Shown here piece after piece: positions 17,692 to 27,036 of a stretch of 64,000 bases of DNA. Each line of letters starts with the position of its first letter. The stretch's first letter is position 1. This DNA is from Deltaproteobacteria bacterium. GTDB taxonomy: Bacteria > Desulfobacterota > Desulfarculia > Adiutricales > Adiutricaceae. The position numbers and the translations under genes are program-made. The notes beneath the pieces were generated by a model. That model worked only from the letters and a program-made list of their open reading frames with translations, did no database searches and had not been told where the DNA came from. The stretch spans positions 1-64,000 of the forward strand of contig JAISRZ010000084.1 in NCBI GenBank assembly GCA_031273455.1, written 5' to 3'.

Positions 17692-18331
17692 GACAAACTT
17701 AGCCGTCAACTCTTGGACAAACTTAGCCGTCAACTCTTGGACAAACTTAGCCGTCAACTCTTGGACAAACTTAGCCGACAACTCTCGGACAAACTTAGCC
17801 GTCAAATGGCGGACAAACTTAGCCGTCAACTCTCGGACAAACTTAGCCGTCAACTCTTGGACAAACTTAGCCGTCAAATGGCGGACAAACGAAGCCGGAC
17901 ACTGGCGGACAAACGAAGCCGGACACTGGCGGACAAACGAAGTCGGACACTGGCGGACAAACGAAGTCGGACACTGGCGGACAAACGAAGTCGGACACTG
18001 GCGGACAAACGAAGCCGGACACTGGCGGACAAACTTAGCCGTCAAATGGTGGACAAACTAAGCCGTCAAATGGCGGACAAACTTAACCGACAAATGGCGG
18101 ACAAAATAAGCCGTCAAATGGCGGACAAAATTAGCCGTCAAATGGCGGACAAAATTAGCCGTCAAATGGTGGACAAACGAAATCGTCAACTGGCGGACAA
18201 AATTAGCCGTCAACTGGCGGACAAAATTAGCCGTCAAATGGCGGACAAACTAAGCTGTCAAATGGCGGACAAACTAAGTTGGCCACTATCGGACAAGTAA
18301 AGTAGACAACTGTTGGACAAACGAAGTCGGC
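17692..18331. repeat. Tandem array of 26 exact-length 24-bp units
   Basis: GACAAACTTAGCCGTCAA-type units recur every 24 bases from 17692 to 18316 (26 intervals, 624 bases, no indels), with a partial copy at the end. Subfamilies are clustered: ACTCTTG-ending units first, then GAAGCCGGACACTGGCG-type, then ATGGCG-ending units, indicating successive local expansions. Because the period is divisible by three and contains no stop in several frames, long open frames appear on both strands, for example 17713-18300 on the plus strand with an octapeptide of the Asp-Lys-Leu-Ser-Arg-Gln type. That frame has only a TTG start, no ribosome site and a stop just upstream, so coding is doubtful. Confidence 0.92.
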
Positions 18332-18839
18332 CAGAACATCTCCTCAGGTCTCTTTCGATCTTCAAGTTGACGTTTATTATGAGCTTCCTATGTCGCCCCA
18401 TCTAGCGCTTTACGCTTGCCCCACCGCCAACCCCAACGTAACTGAAGAAGCTTTAGCCGAGCTCTCTTAAGGCGAATAAGTCACCCCCTACTTTCTGGGA
18501 GCCGTGGAGAATTGGCCCAGAGAGCTTCGCTCAGGATGCCAAAGGTCGCCACTGGCCGAAGCCGACCACCTAGATTCGCCAGTTGGTGGGTTCCATAAGC
18601 CCACAAGTTAAGCGAGCCATCGTCATAACGCGCGACATCAAAGTAATTAAGAATCCAAAAATCTAAGTAATTAAGTAATTAAGTAATTAAGTAATTAAGA
18701 ATTTTGATAATTATATTATTAGAAAATTAAACTAGTAAAAAAATAATACGCTGAAAAATGGTTACCTTATCCTGGATGACTAGTTTTATACAAATAATAG
18801 CTTATATTTTCTGGTGAGCGTATTTTTTTATCTCCCCTC
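18332..18839. other. Noncoding stretch with a possible gene remnant
   Basis: From about 18322 to 18469 a plus-strand frame reads a protein-like C-terminus (VDVYYELPMSPHLALYA and TEEALAELS) and stops at TAA 18467-18469, but has no start and enters the repeat array upstream; it could be the end of a decayed gene. At 18664-18699 an 8-bp unit TAAGTAAT is repeated four times. Beyond 18640 the DNA turns strongly AT-rich. Confidence 0.4.
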
Positions 18840-18868
18840 TTGACATCTTTCTTTAGTTATGGCATACT
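18840..18868 (+). promoter_or_regulatory. Candidate promoter of the ParA-like gene
   Basis: TTGACA at 18840-18845, a 17-nt spacer and CATACT at 18863-18868 (four of six in the -10). It would give a leader of about 130 nt before the chosen start. Confidence 0.45.
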
Positions 18869-19004
18869 GAATCTACAATTTATGAATTTTAAATTTTTGA
18901 AAGATTTAATTTATCAGTCTTTTTCGGGAGTAAATTTTCAGGGGTTTATTCGGGAGTTTTTTCAGGGGTCAGTCAAGGGAGTCAGAGGAATCAGGGAAAT
19001 CAGC

Positions 19005-20285
19005 ATGGCGGATATAATAACTTTTTATAGTCCTAAAGGATGCCAAGGGAAAACAATTTTATCAATAAATTACGCTCTTTACTCTAATAGTTGTTTTTTT
19101 ACTAATGACTGCAATAAACATCAGGTTTTAATTGAAAAATTATTACCTAAAGGCGACTTTAACTACATACATCATAACGACAATAGCGTAGAATTGCCTG
19201 ATAACAGAGATTCAGTCATTGATTTTAATTATTTTTCAGATGAAAGAATATTTCCGTTAGCTAAAGTAAGTAAAGCATGTGTAATTCCACTTTATTATCA
19301 GTCTAACTGGGATCTTGATGCATTTTATTATGCTGTAGAACAAATATCTTATTATAACAACAATATTATAGTTGTATTAAATAATATGGAACATTCTATA
19401 TCACATAAAATTTATGAAGATCTTAAAAGTAAGCTACCATATCCAATAAGAATAGTTAAAAAATCTATTTATTTGCATTATATATACAATGATGGTCTGA
19501 CCCCATTTCAAATACAAGGAGTGCCGGGCACCGTCAATAAACCTCTTGACCAATTACGCGATCAACTTAAGGAACTTTTTAACTTAATTGATTTTTATAA
19601 AAATAGTGATACAAATGCTATAATTGACTTAAAAAATACTATTAAAACCCCTCCTTTTTCTCTGGATAGTGATAGCGCCACCTCAAACGAAAAGCCTGAA
19701 ATTAGCCCCGCGCCCAGCGACGCGCTAACTTCCACTGGCCAATTGAGCCAAAATCGTGATGATCAAGTCAGTCCGCTTAAGCCTCTTACCCCTACCGCTA
19801 TCGTTAAAGCTAACGCTAACGCTACAGCTACCGATAACGATACCACTACAGCTACCGATAACACTACCACTACCGATAACGATAACGCTACCGATAAAGT
19901 AACTCAAAAATCTATTTATTTTTCTAAAGATATGAAAGATGATTTAATTCATATTTTATGTAATGAGTCACTAAAATACGATAAAATTATAAAACGTTCG
20001 AGTATTATTAGGATTTTAATTAACCAAGGATTTAATAATCTTGATAAAATTGATATACCTAGCTATTTTAACGCTCTATTTTTAGAGGAGAAGGAGCGTT
20101 CTTTTTCCGCCCAAGTATGCGTTAAGCTAGCCACCGAAGACGTTCATAAATACAAGGACATTTTTTTTAAAAAAATATTTAGAGACACTTATATTTCATC
20201 TTTCGCTACATTTCTTCGACATCTATACTTAATTGGCTTAGAAATATACAAAAAAGATAACGATTCTATATCGTCATCTGTTTGA
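19005..20285 (+). CDS. ParA/MinD-like P-loop ATPase with an extra C-terminal region
   Basis: A 426-residue protein from ATG 19005, chosen because a CAGGGA ribosome site precedes it and the ATPase fold begins at once (MADIITFY). An upstream TTG would add 55 residues but lacks a site. The deviant Walker A is K11-G-C-Q-G-K16-T, with the signature lysine of ParA-type ATPases; a Walker-B-like VIDF and the CVIPLYYQSNWDLDAF segment follow. After about residue 230 comes a linker with Asn-Asp-Thr/Ala-Thr repeats, then a C-terminal region (SIYFSKDMKDDLIHIL, RSSIIRILINQGF) that might be a DNA-binding or partner-binding domain; I do not recognise it. No parB is adjacent. AT-rich composition differs from both neighbours, suggesting horizontal origin. 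Substrate unknown. Confidence 0.75.
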   Translation: MADIITFYSPKGCQGKTILSINYALYSNSCFFTNDCNKHQVLIEKLLPKGDFNYIHHNDNSVELPDNRDSVIDFNYFSDERIFPLAKVSKACVIPLYYQSNWDLDAFYYAVEQISYYNNNIIVVLNNMEHSISHKIYEDLKSKLPYPIRIVKKSIYLHYIYNDGLTPFQIQGVPGTVNKPLDQLRDQLKELFNLIDFYKNSDTNAIIDLKNTIKTPPFSLDSDSATSNEKPEISPAPSDALTSTGQLSQNRDDQVSPLKPLTPTAIVKANANATATDNDTTTATDNTTTTDNDNATDKVTQKSIYFSKDMKDDLIHILCNESLKYDKIIKRSSIIRILINQGFNNLDKIDIPSYFNALFLEEKERSFSAQVCVKLATEDVHKYKDIFFKKIFRDTYISSFATFLRHLYLIGLEIYKKDNDSISSSV

Positions 20286-20496
20286 TATTTTAGCGAAACT
20301 ACTATAAAAGATGGTTAGGTCTTTAAAGGGGATGTCCCCTAAGTCAAGTTCGAAGCTAAATTAGTTTTATTTCGGCGCGATAAAGTCCGCCTGGCTCTAT
20401 AAGGGACGACTTCGGATCGACCAGAGCGTTTGACTGTTGGCGTTGACTGTTGTGGCGGCTTTGATAAGGGTGAAAAACTTTTAAAAACCTATGACT

Positions 20497-20534
20497 GAAC
20501 CTAAAAACGGGCGTTTTCGCCCGTTTTTAGGTTC
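20497..20534. terminator. Bidirectional intrinsic terminator between the ParA-like gene and cydB
   Basis: A perfect 17-bp inverted repeat, GAACCTAAAAACGGGCG and its complement around a TTTT loop, with a T/A-rich outer stem. It sits between convergent genes. Confidence 0.85.
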
Positions 20535-20551
20535 ATAAGAAGTAATACAGT

Positions 20552-21592
20552 TTAATAATCAGCGTTAATGGTGACCGCGAGCTTCCGGTGAGCCCAGATC
20601 TGATAAGCGATGACAATGGGGACGCAGATCAAAGCCACCACCAACATGATGGTTAAAGTCGGCGTGGAGGAAGCGGCCAACTGGATAGTGACCGAGCCCG
20701 ATTCCGCTAACCTGGAGGGGATAACGTTAGGATACATGCCAATAACGCCGGTCATGGTCAGGGTGAAAATCCCGCCGCACGAGTACAGTAAGGATTTACC
20801 CAGGTTAGTTCCCTTATAGAGAGCGTAACCGGATAGGAGGAACAATACCGCGCACAGTAAAGGCAGAGCCAATAGAGGTGGGTTAGAGAAGTAGTTCTTG
20901 TAGAGCCCAGCGAAGGCGAAGGTTAAAACCACGTAGACCAAGAAGAAAAATAAGAAGATCGGCCAAACGATCTTAGCCAAGTAAATGGCTTTGTTCTTAA
21001 GGTCCCCAATAACCCGCCAACCTAAGTACAAGATCCCGTGAACCATGAACATTAAAACGAAGACCACCCCGCCTAATAAGCAGTAAGGATGGAGGAGGTT
21101 TAAGATATTCCCTTGGAACATGAAGAACTGGTTGGCGGTGTCAAACTCTAAAGGAAGACCTCTAAAGAGGTTGGAGAAAGCCACGCCCAGTAAAACCGTG
21201 GCCACTAAAGAAGCCAGGGCGATGGTTCCATCGCAGATCCAGCGGAAATGAAGGTTATCCCACTGGAAGCGAAGTTCTGAGCAAACGCCTCTTAAGATTA
21301 AACAGAACAATAAAATCATTAAGGGGCTATAAAGACTGGAAAAAAGGACCGCGTAAGCCAAAGGGAACGCCGCGAAAGTCACGCCGCCAGCGGTGATCAG
21401 CCAGACTTCATTAGCGTCCCAAAAAGGCCCAGTCACCTGGTGCATGGTCGCGCGCTCTTTTTCGCTAGAGGCCCCTAACAGAGGAACCCACATGGCTATG
21501 CCTAGGTCATAACCATCTAGGACGAAATAGACCCCCCAGAGAACTCCCCAGACCACAAACCAGACGATGGGTAGAATAATTTGCCATTCCAT
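20552..21592 (-). CDS. cydB: Cytochrome bd quinol oxidase subunit II (CydB)
   Basis: CydB (346 residues, about nine helices) forms the heterodimer with CydA. It shows the family N-terminus VFVVWGVLWGVYFVLDGYDLGIAMWVPLLG-like region, GPFWDANEVWLITAGGVTFAAFPLAYA and a C-terminal helix ending in a basic tail. The start ATG at 21592 is fixed by TGGAGG about nine bases upstream, itself the first codons of a longer TTG frame. It lies 24 nt after cydA. Length is slightly short relative to about 380 for the E. coli protein but normal for the short Q-loop group. Confidence 0.94.
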   Translation of the reverse strand: MEWQIILPIVWFVVWGVLWGVYFVLDGYDLGIAMWVPLLGASSEKERATMHQVTGPFWDANEVWLITAGGVTFAAFPLAYAVLFSSLYSPLMILLFCLILRGVCSELRFQWDNLHFRWICDGTIALASLVATVLLGVAFSNLFRGLPLEFDTANQFFMFQGNILNLLHPYCLLGGVVFVLMFMVHGILYLGWRVIGDLKNKAIYLAKIVWPIFLFFFLVYVVLTFAFAGLYKNYFSNPPLLALPLLCAVLFLLSGYALYKGTNLGKSLLYSCGGIFTLTMTGVIGMYPNVIPSRLAESGSVTIQLAASSTPTLTIMLVVALICVPIVIAYQIWAHRKLAVTINADY

Positions 21593-21616
21593 GACACTAA
21601 CCTCCAAAATGGGCCA

Positions 21617-22945
21617 CTAGACGTAGTGCTCAGCCTGGTTTTGGGGACCGCTAATAGCGGACTTGATCATAAGGGTAAACCCAGTGATGGTGATGGCCGC
21701 GTAAACGCCAATCATCGCCAAAAGGGTTAAGAGAACCTGGTACCAGGCCACTGGCGGACTGCCAGCCTCAGCGGTGCGCAATAAGCCGAACACCACCCAC
21801 GGTTGACGGCCCATCTCGGTGACCACCCAGCCCAGCTGTAGGGCCAGGTAAGGTAAGGGTATGATGAGGATAAACACCCACAAACCCCAGCCCAAGCTGG
21901 ACACCATACTTCGGGCGAAGAAGGCCGCCACGGCCACCAGAAAGAAGAGCGTGCCCAAGCCCACCATCAACCGGAACGAGTAGAAAATCGGCCAGATTAA
22001 AGGACGGTCCTCTTTAGGGATGTCCTTTAAGCCCGTGACTTGATAGTCAAAGTCATTATCGGCCAGAAAACTTAAGAACCCGGGTAAAGGCAGGGCCTCA
22101 ACCACGTTGTTTTCCTCGTCGTTGGTGAAATGGGGGAACTTAATAAGGTGCATGTCAGCGCGGGTTTGGGTCTCCCAGACCGCTTCCATGGCCGCGAACT
22201 TGGACTTTTGGTACTTCGCCGTCACTTGGCCGAGCTGATGGCCGGCTAAGATCAGGAGAATGGAGAAAATTAGGGCGAAGGAGGAGCCTAACCTAAAAGC
22301 CGTGGAGAAGAACTCCACGTCCCGACCCACGAAGAGGTGCCAGGCCGAAACGCCCATGACCACGAAACCGGTAAGGAGGAAAGCCCCGAAGACCGTGTGG
22401 AGGTACATCATCCAGCCGTAGGGGTTGGTTAGAACCTCGGAGAAGCTGGAGAGCTTAGTCACATTATTGACTATCTCGTAGCCCACGGGATGCTGCATGA
22501 ACCCATTGGCCAACAAGATCCACAGAGCCGAGATGGTGCTGGCGAAAGCCACTAACCAGATGGCCGCTAAGTGGACCTTCTTGGGGACTCTATTCCAGCC
22601 AAAGGCCCAGATCCCAATGAAGGTTGACTCTAAGAAAAAGGCCAAGGTGGCCTCAATGGCCAAGAGTGAGCCAAATATATCCCCAACGTATTTGGAGTAT
22701 AAGGCCCAGTTGGTCCCAAACTGAAACTCCAGGGCGATGCCCGTGACCACTCCCAAAACAAAGTTAATGAGAAAGATCCGGCCCCAGAACTGAGCTTGTT
22801 TTTTAAATTTCTCGTCCCCAGTCTTCACATAGCGGGTCTCCATAATAGCGATGAAGAACCCTAAACCTATGGTTAAGGGGACGTAGAAAAAATGAACGAT
22901 GGTAGCTACGGCGAACTGTAACCGGGATAAAATAATTGGGTCCAT
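21617..22945 (-). CDS. cydA: Cytochrome bd quinol oxidase subunit I (CydA)
   Basis: CydA (442 residues) carries hemes b558, b595 and d. Visible are H18 and H183 at the positions of heme ligands, E98 and E106 of the proton path, KYQKSKFAAMEAVWETQ of the quinol site, and GWVVTEMGRQPW. The Q-loop is of the short type. The start ATG 22945 is preceded by GGAGG at five bases. The enzyme reduces O2 with high affinity at the membrane, fitting a microaerobic or O2-exposed anaerobe. A promoter with TATAAT lies about 170 nt upstream. Confidence 0.95.
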   Translation of the reverse strand: MDPIILSRLQFAVATIVHFFYVPLTIGLGFFIAIMETRYVKTGDEKFKKQAQFWGRIFLINFVLGVVTGIALEFQFGTNWALYSKYVGDIFGSLLAIEATLAFFLESTFIGIWAFGWNRVPKKVHLAAIWLVAFASTISALWILLANGFMQHPVGYEIVNNVTKLSSFSEVLTNPYGWMMYLHTVFGAFLLTGFVVMGVSAWHLFVGRDVEFFSTAFRLGSSFALIFSILLILAGHQLGQVTAKYQKSKFAAMEAVWETQTRADMHLIKFPHFTNDEENNVVEALPLPGFLSFLADNDFDYQVTGLKDIPKEDRPLIWPIFYSFRLMVGLGTLFFLVAVAAFFARSMVSSLGWGLWVFILIIPLPYLALQLGWVVTEMGRQPWVVFGLLRTAEAGSPPVAWYQVLLTLLAMIGVYAAITITGFTLMIKSAISGPQNQAEHYV

Positions 22946-23112
22946 CAGGGCCTCCAACTGTTACAGAGAGAAAAGGGACAACAAGGCGCCCTCTTAAATA
23001 GAGAGCGATTTTCCCAATTGACGCCAGGTCACAACTTAATAAGCTAAACTTAACGTGAAATTAGTAAAACTTCTTGATCCTAAAATTATTGAATAATTCT
23101 TAAGACCGTTAA

Positions 23113-23141
23113 ATTATAGCCTTCTCCTAAAGAACCGTCAA
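23113..23141 (-). promoter_or_regulatory. Sigma-70 promoter of cydAB
   Basis: On the minus strand TTGACG, a 17-nt spacer and a perfect TATAAT, giving a leader of about 160 nt before cydA. No binding site for a redox regulator was recognised. Confidence 0.7.
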
Positions 23142-23684
23142 TAAAATAATTAGCCTTATTTACCCTTAAAGGTTTCCATTAAAGAGCGAATCCCTTAAAC
23201 CCTAACCCCGGAATAGTCCTGTCTAATCGCTTTAAGGGGAATCCCTTATGATCGACCGTATAGGCCTCTGGCTTAATTAAGGCTGTCCACGTAAAACTCT
23301 AATGATTACAGCTAATAATAGCCTAATCCGTTGGGATAAGCCAGAGGGTTTGGTAAAATATTACCCCAAAAGATCAAACGATTTTTTAACCTTAAACCCT
23401 TAGCGTTTAACGAACTCGCCGCGGGAAAGATGAGTTTTTAGAGGGTATGAGAGGGGTTTAAGCGGAATTTAAAAAATTTTAAGTCAGATTATAAGACCCA
23501 ATAAGGCTCTTTAAGATCCTTTAGAGCGCTTAAAGGTTGATTATGGTCTTAGGTCTAAAGCCAATTTAGCCTAACCTGGCTAACGTTAGGTTATTTAACC
23601 CGCGAAAACGTTCGCTAAAATGGGCGGGCCTTGGGGGCGAGCGTCAAGATCAAAAAGTTAGGTTTTTTCGCCGCCGACTGGTTA

Positions 23685-23720
23685 GACCCTAAAGACCATA
23701 GGCTAGCGGTCTTTAGGGTC
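23685..23720. terminator. 13-bp inverted repeat after the SUMF1-domain gene
   Basis: GACCCTAAAGACC and GGTCTTTAGGGTC flank a 10-base loop about 30 nt after the stop. There is no T-run immediately after it on the minus strand, so terminator function is uncertain. Confidence 0.4.
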
Positions 23721-23751
23721 ATTAAAGGTTGAGGTTAGAGGGTTGTTAGGG

Positions 23752-25029
23752 TTATTGAGCCTTAGGTTCCGGGGTGCCGGCTTCTGGGGTCGCGCCTTCC
23801 GGGGCCGCGGTTGCGGTGGCCTCTGGCGGGTTAGCCCCGGTCTCAGTGGCCGCGGGATCGGCGGCTTTGGTCTCTTCGGTTTTAGGGTCGCTAGCCGCTG
23901 GTTCGCTAGAAGCTGGCTCGTTAGAAGCTGATTCGCTAGATGCCGGGTCGTTAGAAGCTGGTTCCGCAGTCGCTGGCTCTGGAGTCGCTCCTTCCAACGC
24001 TGGGGGAGCTACGGGTTCTTTATTGTCCGACTCTTTAGCTTCCGCTTCTTTAGCTTTAGCTTCTGACTCTTCCTTGTCCTCATCCTTCGGCTCAGACCCT
24101 TCCTCGACCTCGGGCTCAGGTTCCTTAGGTTCCTCTAAGTCCATGACTAGACGGATGCCTAAAAAGTTCTGCCGACTATCCGGGGCGTAACCCACTCTAC
24201 GGGAGACAGTGCAGTTGACGTCAATAAAGTTAAAGGCCCCGCCCCTAGCCATCTTAAAGGTTCCTTCACTGGGGCCTTTAGGATCGGTTACCGGCTCTTC
24301 GGTGTACGAACTTAACCAATCGCTAGTCCACTCCCTAACGTTGCCTAAGGTGTCATAAAGACCCCAAGGGTTGGGTTTCAATAAACCGACCGGATGGGTG
24401 GTCACCCCGCTATTATTGGTGAACCAGGCGTAATCGCCTAAGTTCACCGGGGCGTCGCCATACTGATAGACCATTTCCGAGCCCGCCCGAGCCGCGTACT
24501 CCCACTCGGCCTCCGTGGGCAGCCGAAAGATCTTCCGGCCTTCTTTTTCGTTCAGCTTATCAATGAACTCCATGGCCCGGTCATAGGACACGGTGTCCAC
24601 TGGATTGCCAGGGCCTTTAAACTTGGAGGCGTTCCGATCCATGACCATGGACCACTGTTTTTGAGTGACCTCAAACCGACCGATAAAATAAGGTTTGGTG
24701 ATGGTCACCTCATGCTTGGGCAAAGCGTAACTAGTGAACCTTTCTAAACGCGGCTCCGCCCCCATGACAAAGGTCCCGGGTTTAATCAAAACAAACTCTA
24801 AACCTAATTCTTTAGCCACCTGGCTAGGCTTATCCTGCCGATACTCCTCTTGGTTGACCGCGGCCTCTGGGGTTTTATCAGAGCCATCTGGGCTTTGGGC
24901 CCCAGCTCCGCCTAAGGTGACTAAGCTCAAAGCCCCAGTCAAAAGAACCAAGATAGCCACCCCTAAGCCTAAGCCTTGTAGGCGGGCCAAAGGAAATATT
25001 TTTAAGTATTTATAAAGACAATTTAGCAA
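23752..25029 (-). CDS. Secreted SUMF1/FGE-domain protein with repetitive acidic tail
   Basis: The N-terminus has a membrane-spanning or signal segment (about residues 16-45, ending near GGAGAQS). Residues about 75-290 form an FGE-sulfatase (SUMF1) domain: FVLIKPGTFVMGAEP, EVTITKPYFIGRFEVTQKQW, FRLPTEAEWEYAARAG, NPWGLYDTLGNVREWTSDW and ARGGAFN. One cysteine (FIDVNCTVSRR) sits near the catalytic-cysteine region, but the two-cysteine arrangement of true formylglycine-generating enzyme is not seen, so a structural or binding role is more likely. Residues 295-425 are Glu/Lys- then Pro/Ala/Glu/Ser-rich, with repeated Glu-Pro-Ala-Ser units. No ATG precedes the conserved part; TTG 25029 with GGGTG upstream is the best start. 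Confidence 0.8.
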   Translation of the reverse strand: MLNCLYKYLKIFPLARLQGLGLGVAILVLLTGALSLVTLGGAGAQSPDGSDKTPEAAVNQEEYRQDKPSQVAKELGLEFVLIKPGTFVMGAEPRLERFTSYALPKHEVTITKPYFIGRFEVTQKQWSMVMDRNASKFKGPGNPVDTVSYDRAMEFIDKLNEKEGRKIFRLPTEAEWEYAARAGSEMVYQYGDAPVNLGDYAWFTNNSGVTTHPVGLLKPNPWGLYDTLGNVREWTSDWLSSYTEEPVTDPKGPSEGTFKMARGGAFNFIDVNCTVSRRVGYAPDSRQNFLGIRLVMDLEEPKEPEPEVEEGSEPKDEDKEESEAKAKEAEAKESDNKEPVAPPALEGATPEPATAEPASNDPASSESASNEPASSEPAASDPKTEETKAADPAATETGANPPEATATAAPEGATPEAGTPEPKAQ

Positions 25030-25730
25030 AATAACACCCGCGTTTTTAATGACCGGCTAAAAGACCGTTAATGGCCATCTTTAGAATAAGAATAAAATAA
25101 GAAAGCTATTTCCGCCCCCCCCTTTAATTAAAGAGATAGGTAAGACTTTGGGGGGCTAATAGGTAGAGAAATATGTTTTTAAGGCTTAAGGTTAAGCCTA
25201 ATATCGCGTTAGACCATGTTAGACCATGCCTTAGGTTATTAGCCAAAGGCCTTAGCCGTAGCTTAAACCTGAGGCTATGGCGGCGACTTGGTCTTAAGCC
25301 TTATCTTTGGCCTTGGCCCTTATAGCCTTTGGCTTAAACCGTTAGCTAGGTCGTCAGCCTAGTTTTTGGTCATATATTAAACTTGTTTTTTGACCCTACC
25401 CTAACCAACCCGCGTCAAATATTAGCTGATTAAGTTGGGTTTTTAAGCTCTTAAAGGAAAAGCCAAGAGCCAGTATGGGTATTTAATTCTAATCAATGAC
25501 TCTTTTATGTCCTTATAACTCTTTTAACCGCCACTTAGAGGTCTATTCAGGAGCGTGGTTTAGGGGCGAACTTAAGGTCTGAGCCCCTTTAAACGTATAG
25601 CTCTCTAAGGCCTATAAGCCATCAAGGTTAAGCCGTAAGGGCTTTATGCGCCCGATGGCCTCTAACCCTTGATGGTTTTTTCGCTCTTAATGGCTCTAAT
25701 GGCTCGACATCGGGTCAGTGACAGCCAGAT

Positions 25731-25762
25731 ATGTCCAAAAGCTGATAAAAGATTTTGGACAT
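25731..25762. repeat. 10-bp perfect inverted repeat
   Basis: ATGTCCAAAA and TTTTGGACAT flank a 12-base loop in noncoding DNA. No T-run follows, so it is not an obvious terminator; it could bind a dimeric regulator. Confidence 0.5.
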
Positions 25763-26150
25763 GATCTACAGGACCTTTGTCCAGAGAGAGGGCACCGCCT
25801 TGGTCGGGTTAGCGCGCTCGGCCCCGACCCTGGACCATAGACCCTAGAACCTGGACCCTAGATCCCGCCCCTAGCTTGGTCCCTTTTTTTTCTCTACTGG
25901 TCCTCTTCAGAAGTATAGCTTTCCGCGCCTGGAATGTTGCGCCTTTAAAGCCTGATTAGCGAATCGTGGACCAAACAAGCTATCTTTTTTTGGACAAAAC
26001 TCGCTATCCGCCACCCCCTAATGGCTCGACATCGCTTGGAGCCGCTGGAAGCCCCTCTAGGGGTGGTTTTAAACCGCTATAGACCTTTATGGCCTCTGGG
26101 GCTTTATCTCCCTTGGACCATTAAAAATTAGGGTTCTTGGTCGCTAGAGG

Positions 26151-26270
26151 TCTGGGTCTCTAAAGGACTAGGTCTCTATGATTACAGGCCTCTTGAGCGG
26201 TCCAGGTCTCTAAGATTACAGGTCTCTTGAGCGGTCCAGGTCTCTAGGATTACAGGTCTCTAGAAGGGTC
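26151..26270. repeat. Short tandem repeat around CAGGTCTCTA
   Basis: AGGTCTCTA-GATTACAGG-CTCTTGAGCGGTCC-type units occur about three times with a period near 36 bases. Confidence 0.6.
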
Positions 26271-26702
26271 TAAGCCCCAAAAGAGGTCTTAATCTAACCC
26301 AACTAGAAAAACTTAATGGCTAATTAGCTAACCAGCCCCTGGCCAAGTTAGCGAAATAATTGAAATAATGTCGCCTAAAACTATCTGGTCGTTCTCCAAA
26401 CTATCTAAGCCACGAACAATATTCAAAAAACTGGGGAAAGGCGGTCATGTTTTGGGATTAGAGGGTTCCCACAAATATTTTACAAATAAATAGGGAAAAA
26501 GCCAATAAGCTAATAGGCTTGATTAAGCCTTTTCCGGGGGGTTAAAGAAATCAGCCCCCTAAGAAAACAGCCGCGCTTAAAGAAACATTAAAGAAACAGC
26601 CCTGGCCGTTAAAGGCCTTTTTTCTTTAGGCGCAAGGTATAACTCCCTTAACAGCCAAAATCCTTAGCCTTACGTCTAAAGAAAAGGAAAAAGGGTTAGC
26701 CT

Positions 26703-26731
26703 TTGACATTCCGCTAATTTAAGAGTATATT
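26703..26731 (+). promoter_or_regulatory. Sigma-70 promoter upstream of the 27.0-kb gene
   Basis: TTGACA at 26703-26708, a 17-nt spacer and TATATT at 26726-26731. The leader to the gene at 27037 would be about 300 nt. The AT-rich leader shows no riboswitch I recognise. Confidence 0.6.
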
Positions 26732-27036
26732 AGCTCATAGTTTTTGATAAGGCAAGGTAAGAATAAGAAATTTAAAATTATCAGTAATAACCACCAAACA
26801 TGAAATTGAATTTCAATATCATAAATAAACCTCACCATAAAGGCGTATCCTTTACGTCTATTCCTCAATAATTTCACCTTTTACGCTTAAGGTAAACCTC
26901 TTTTCCTTAAGTCGTCATCCTTACTAAATTTTTGATCCGTAAATCTATCTAGAACTTCTAGTAAGTTTTTATTTTTCTTTTTAACAATCTATTTCTCCCC
27001 CGACCTCTAATCGGGATAACCATATTTAGAGGATTT

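Larger units (their letters stand above)
22946..23751. other. Noncoding stretch between cydA and the SUMF1-domain gene
   Basis: About 800 bases without a supportable gene. It contains the cydA promoter (listed) and a 13-bp inverted repeat near the SUMF1 gene end (listed). The rest is TTAA-rich without clear repeats. Confidence 0.6.
25030..26702. other. Long noncoding stretch with short repeats and hairpins
   Basis: No frame over 60 codons is credible. Notable items: a possible hairpin CCATCAAGG...CCTTGATGG with T-run (25619-25681); a 10-bp perfect inverted repeat (25731-25762); TAATGGCTCGACATCG present twice (near 25688 and 26021); and a short tandem array (26151-26270). Confidence 0.6.

Noticed and set aside
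17713-18300. Octapeptide-repeat protein gene (195 codons)
   Set aside because: Only a TTG start inside the repeat, no ribosome site, stop just upstream, and equally long open frames on the opposite strand; kept only as a property of the array.
17692-18331. CRISPR array
   Set aside because: Units are contiguous 24-bp tandem copies without unique spacers, and no cas genes are nearby. The same holds for the 14-, 25-, 56- and 91-bp arrays.
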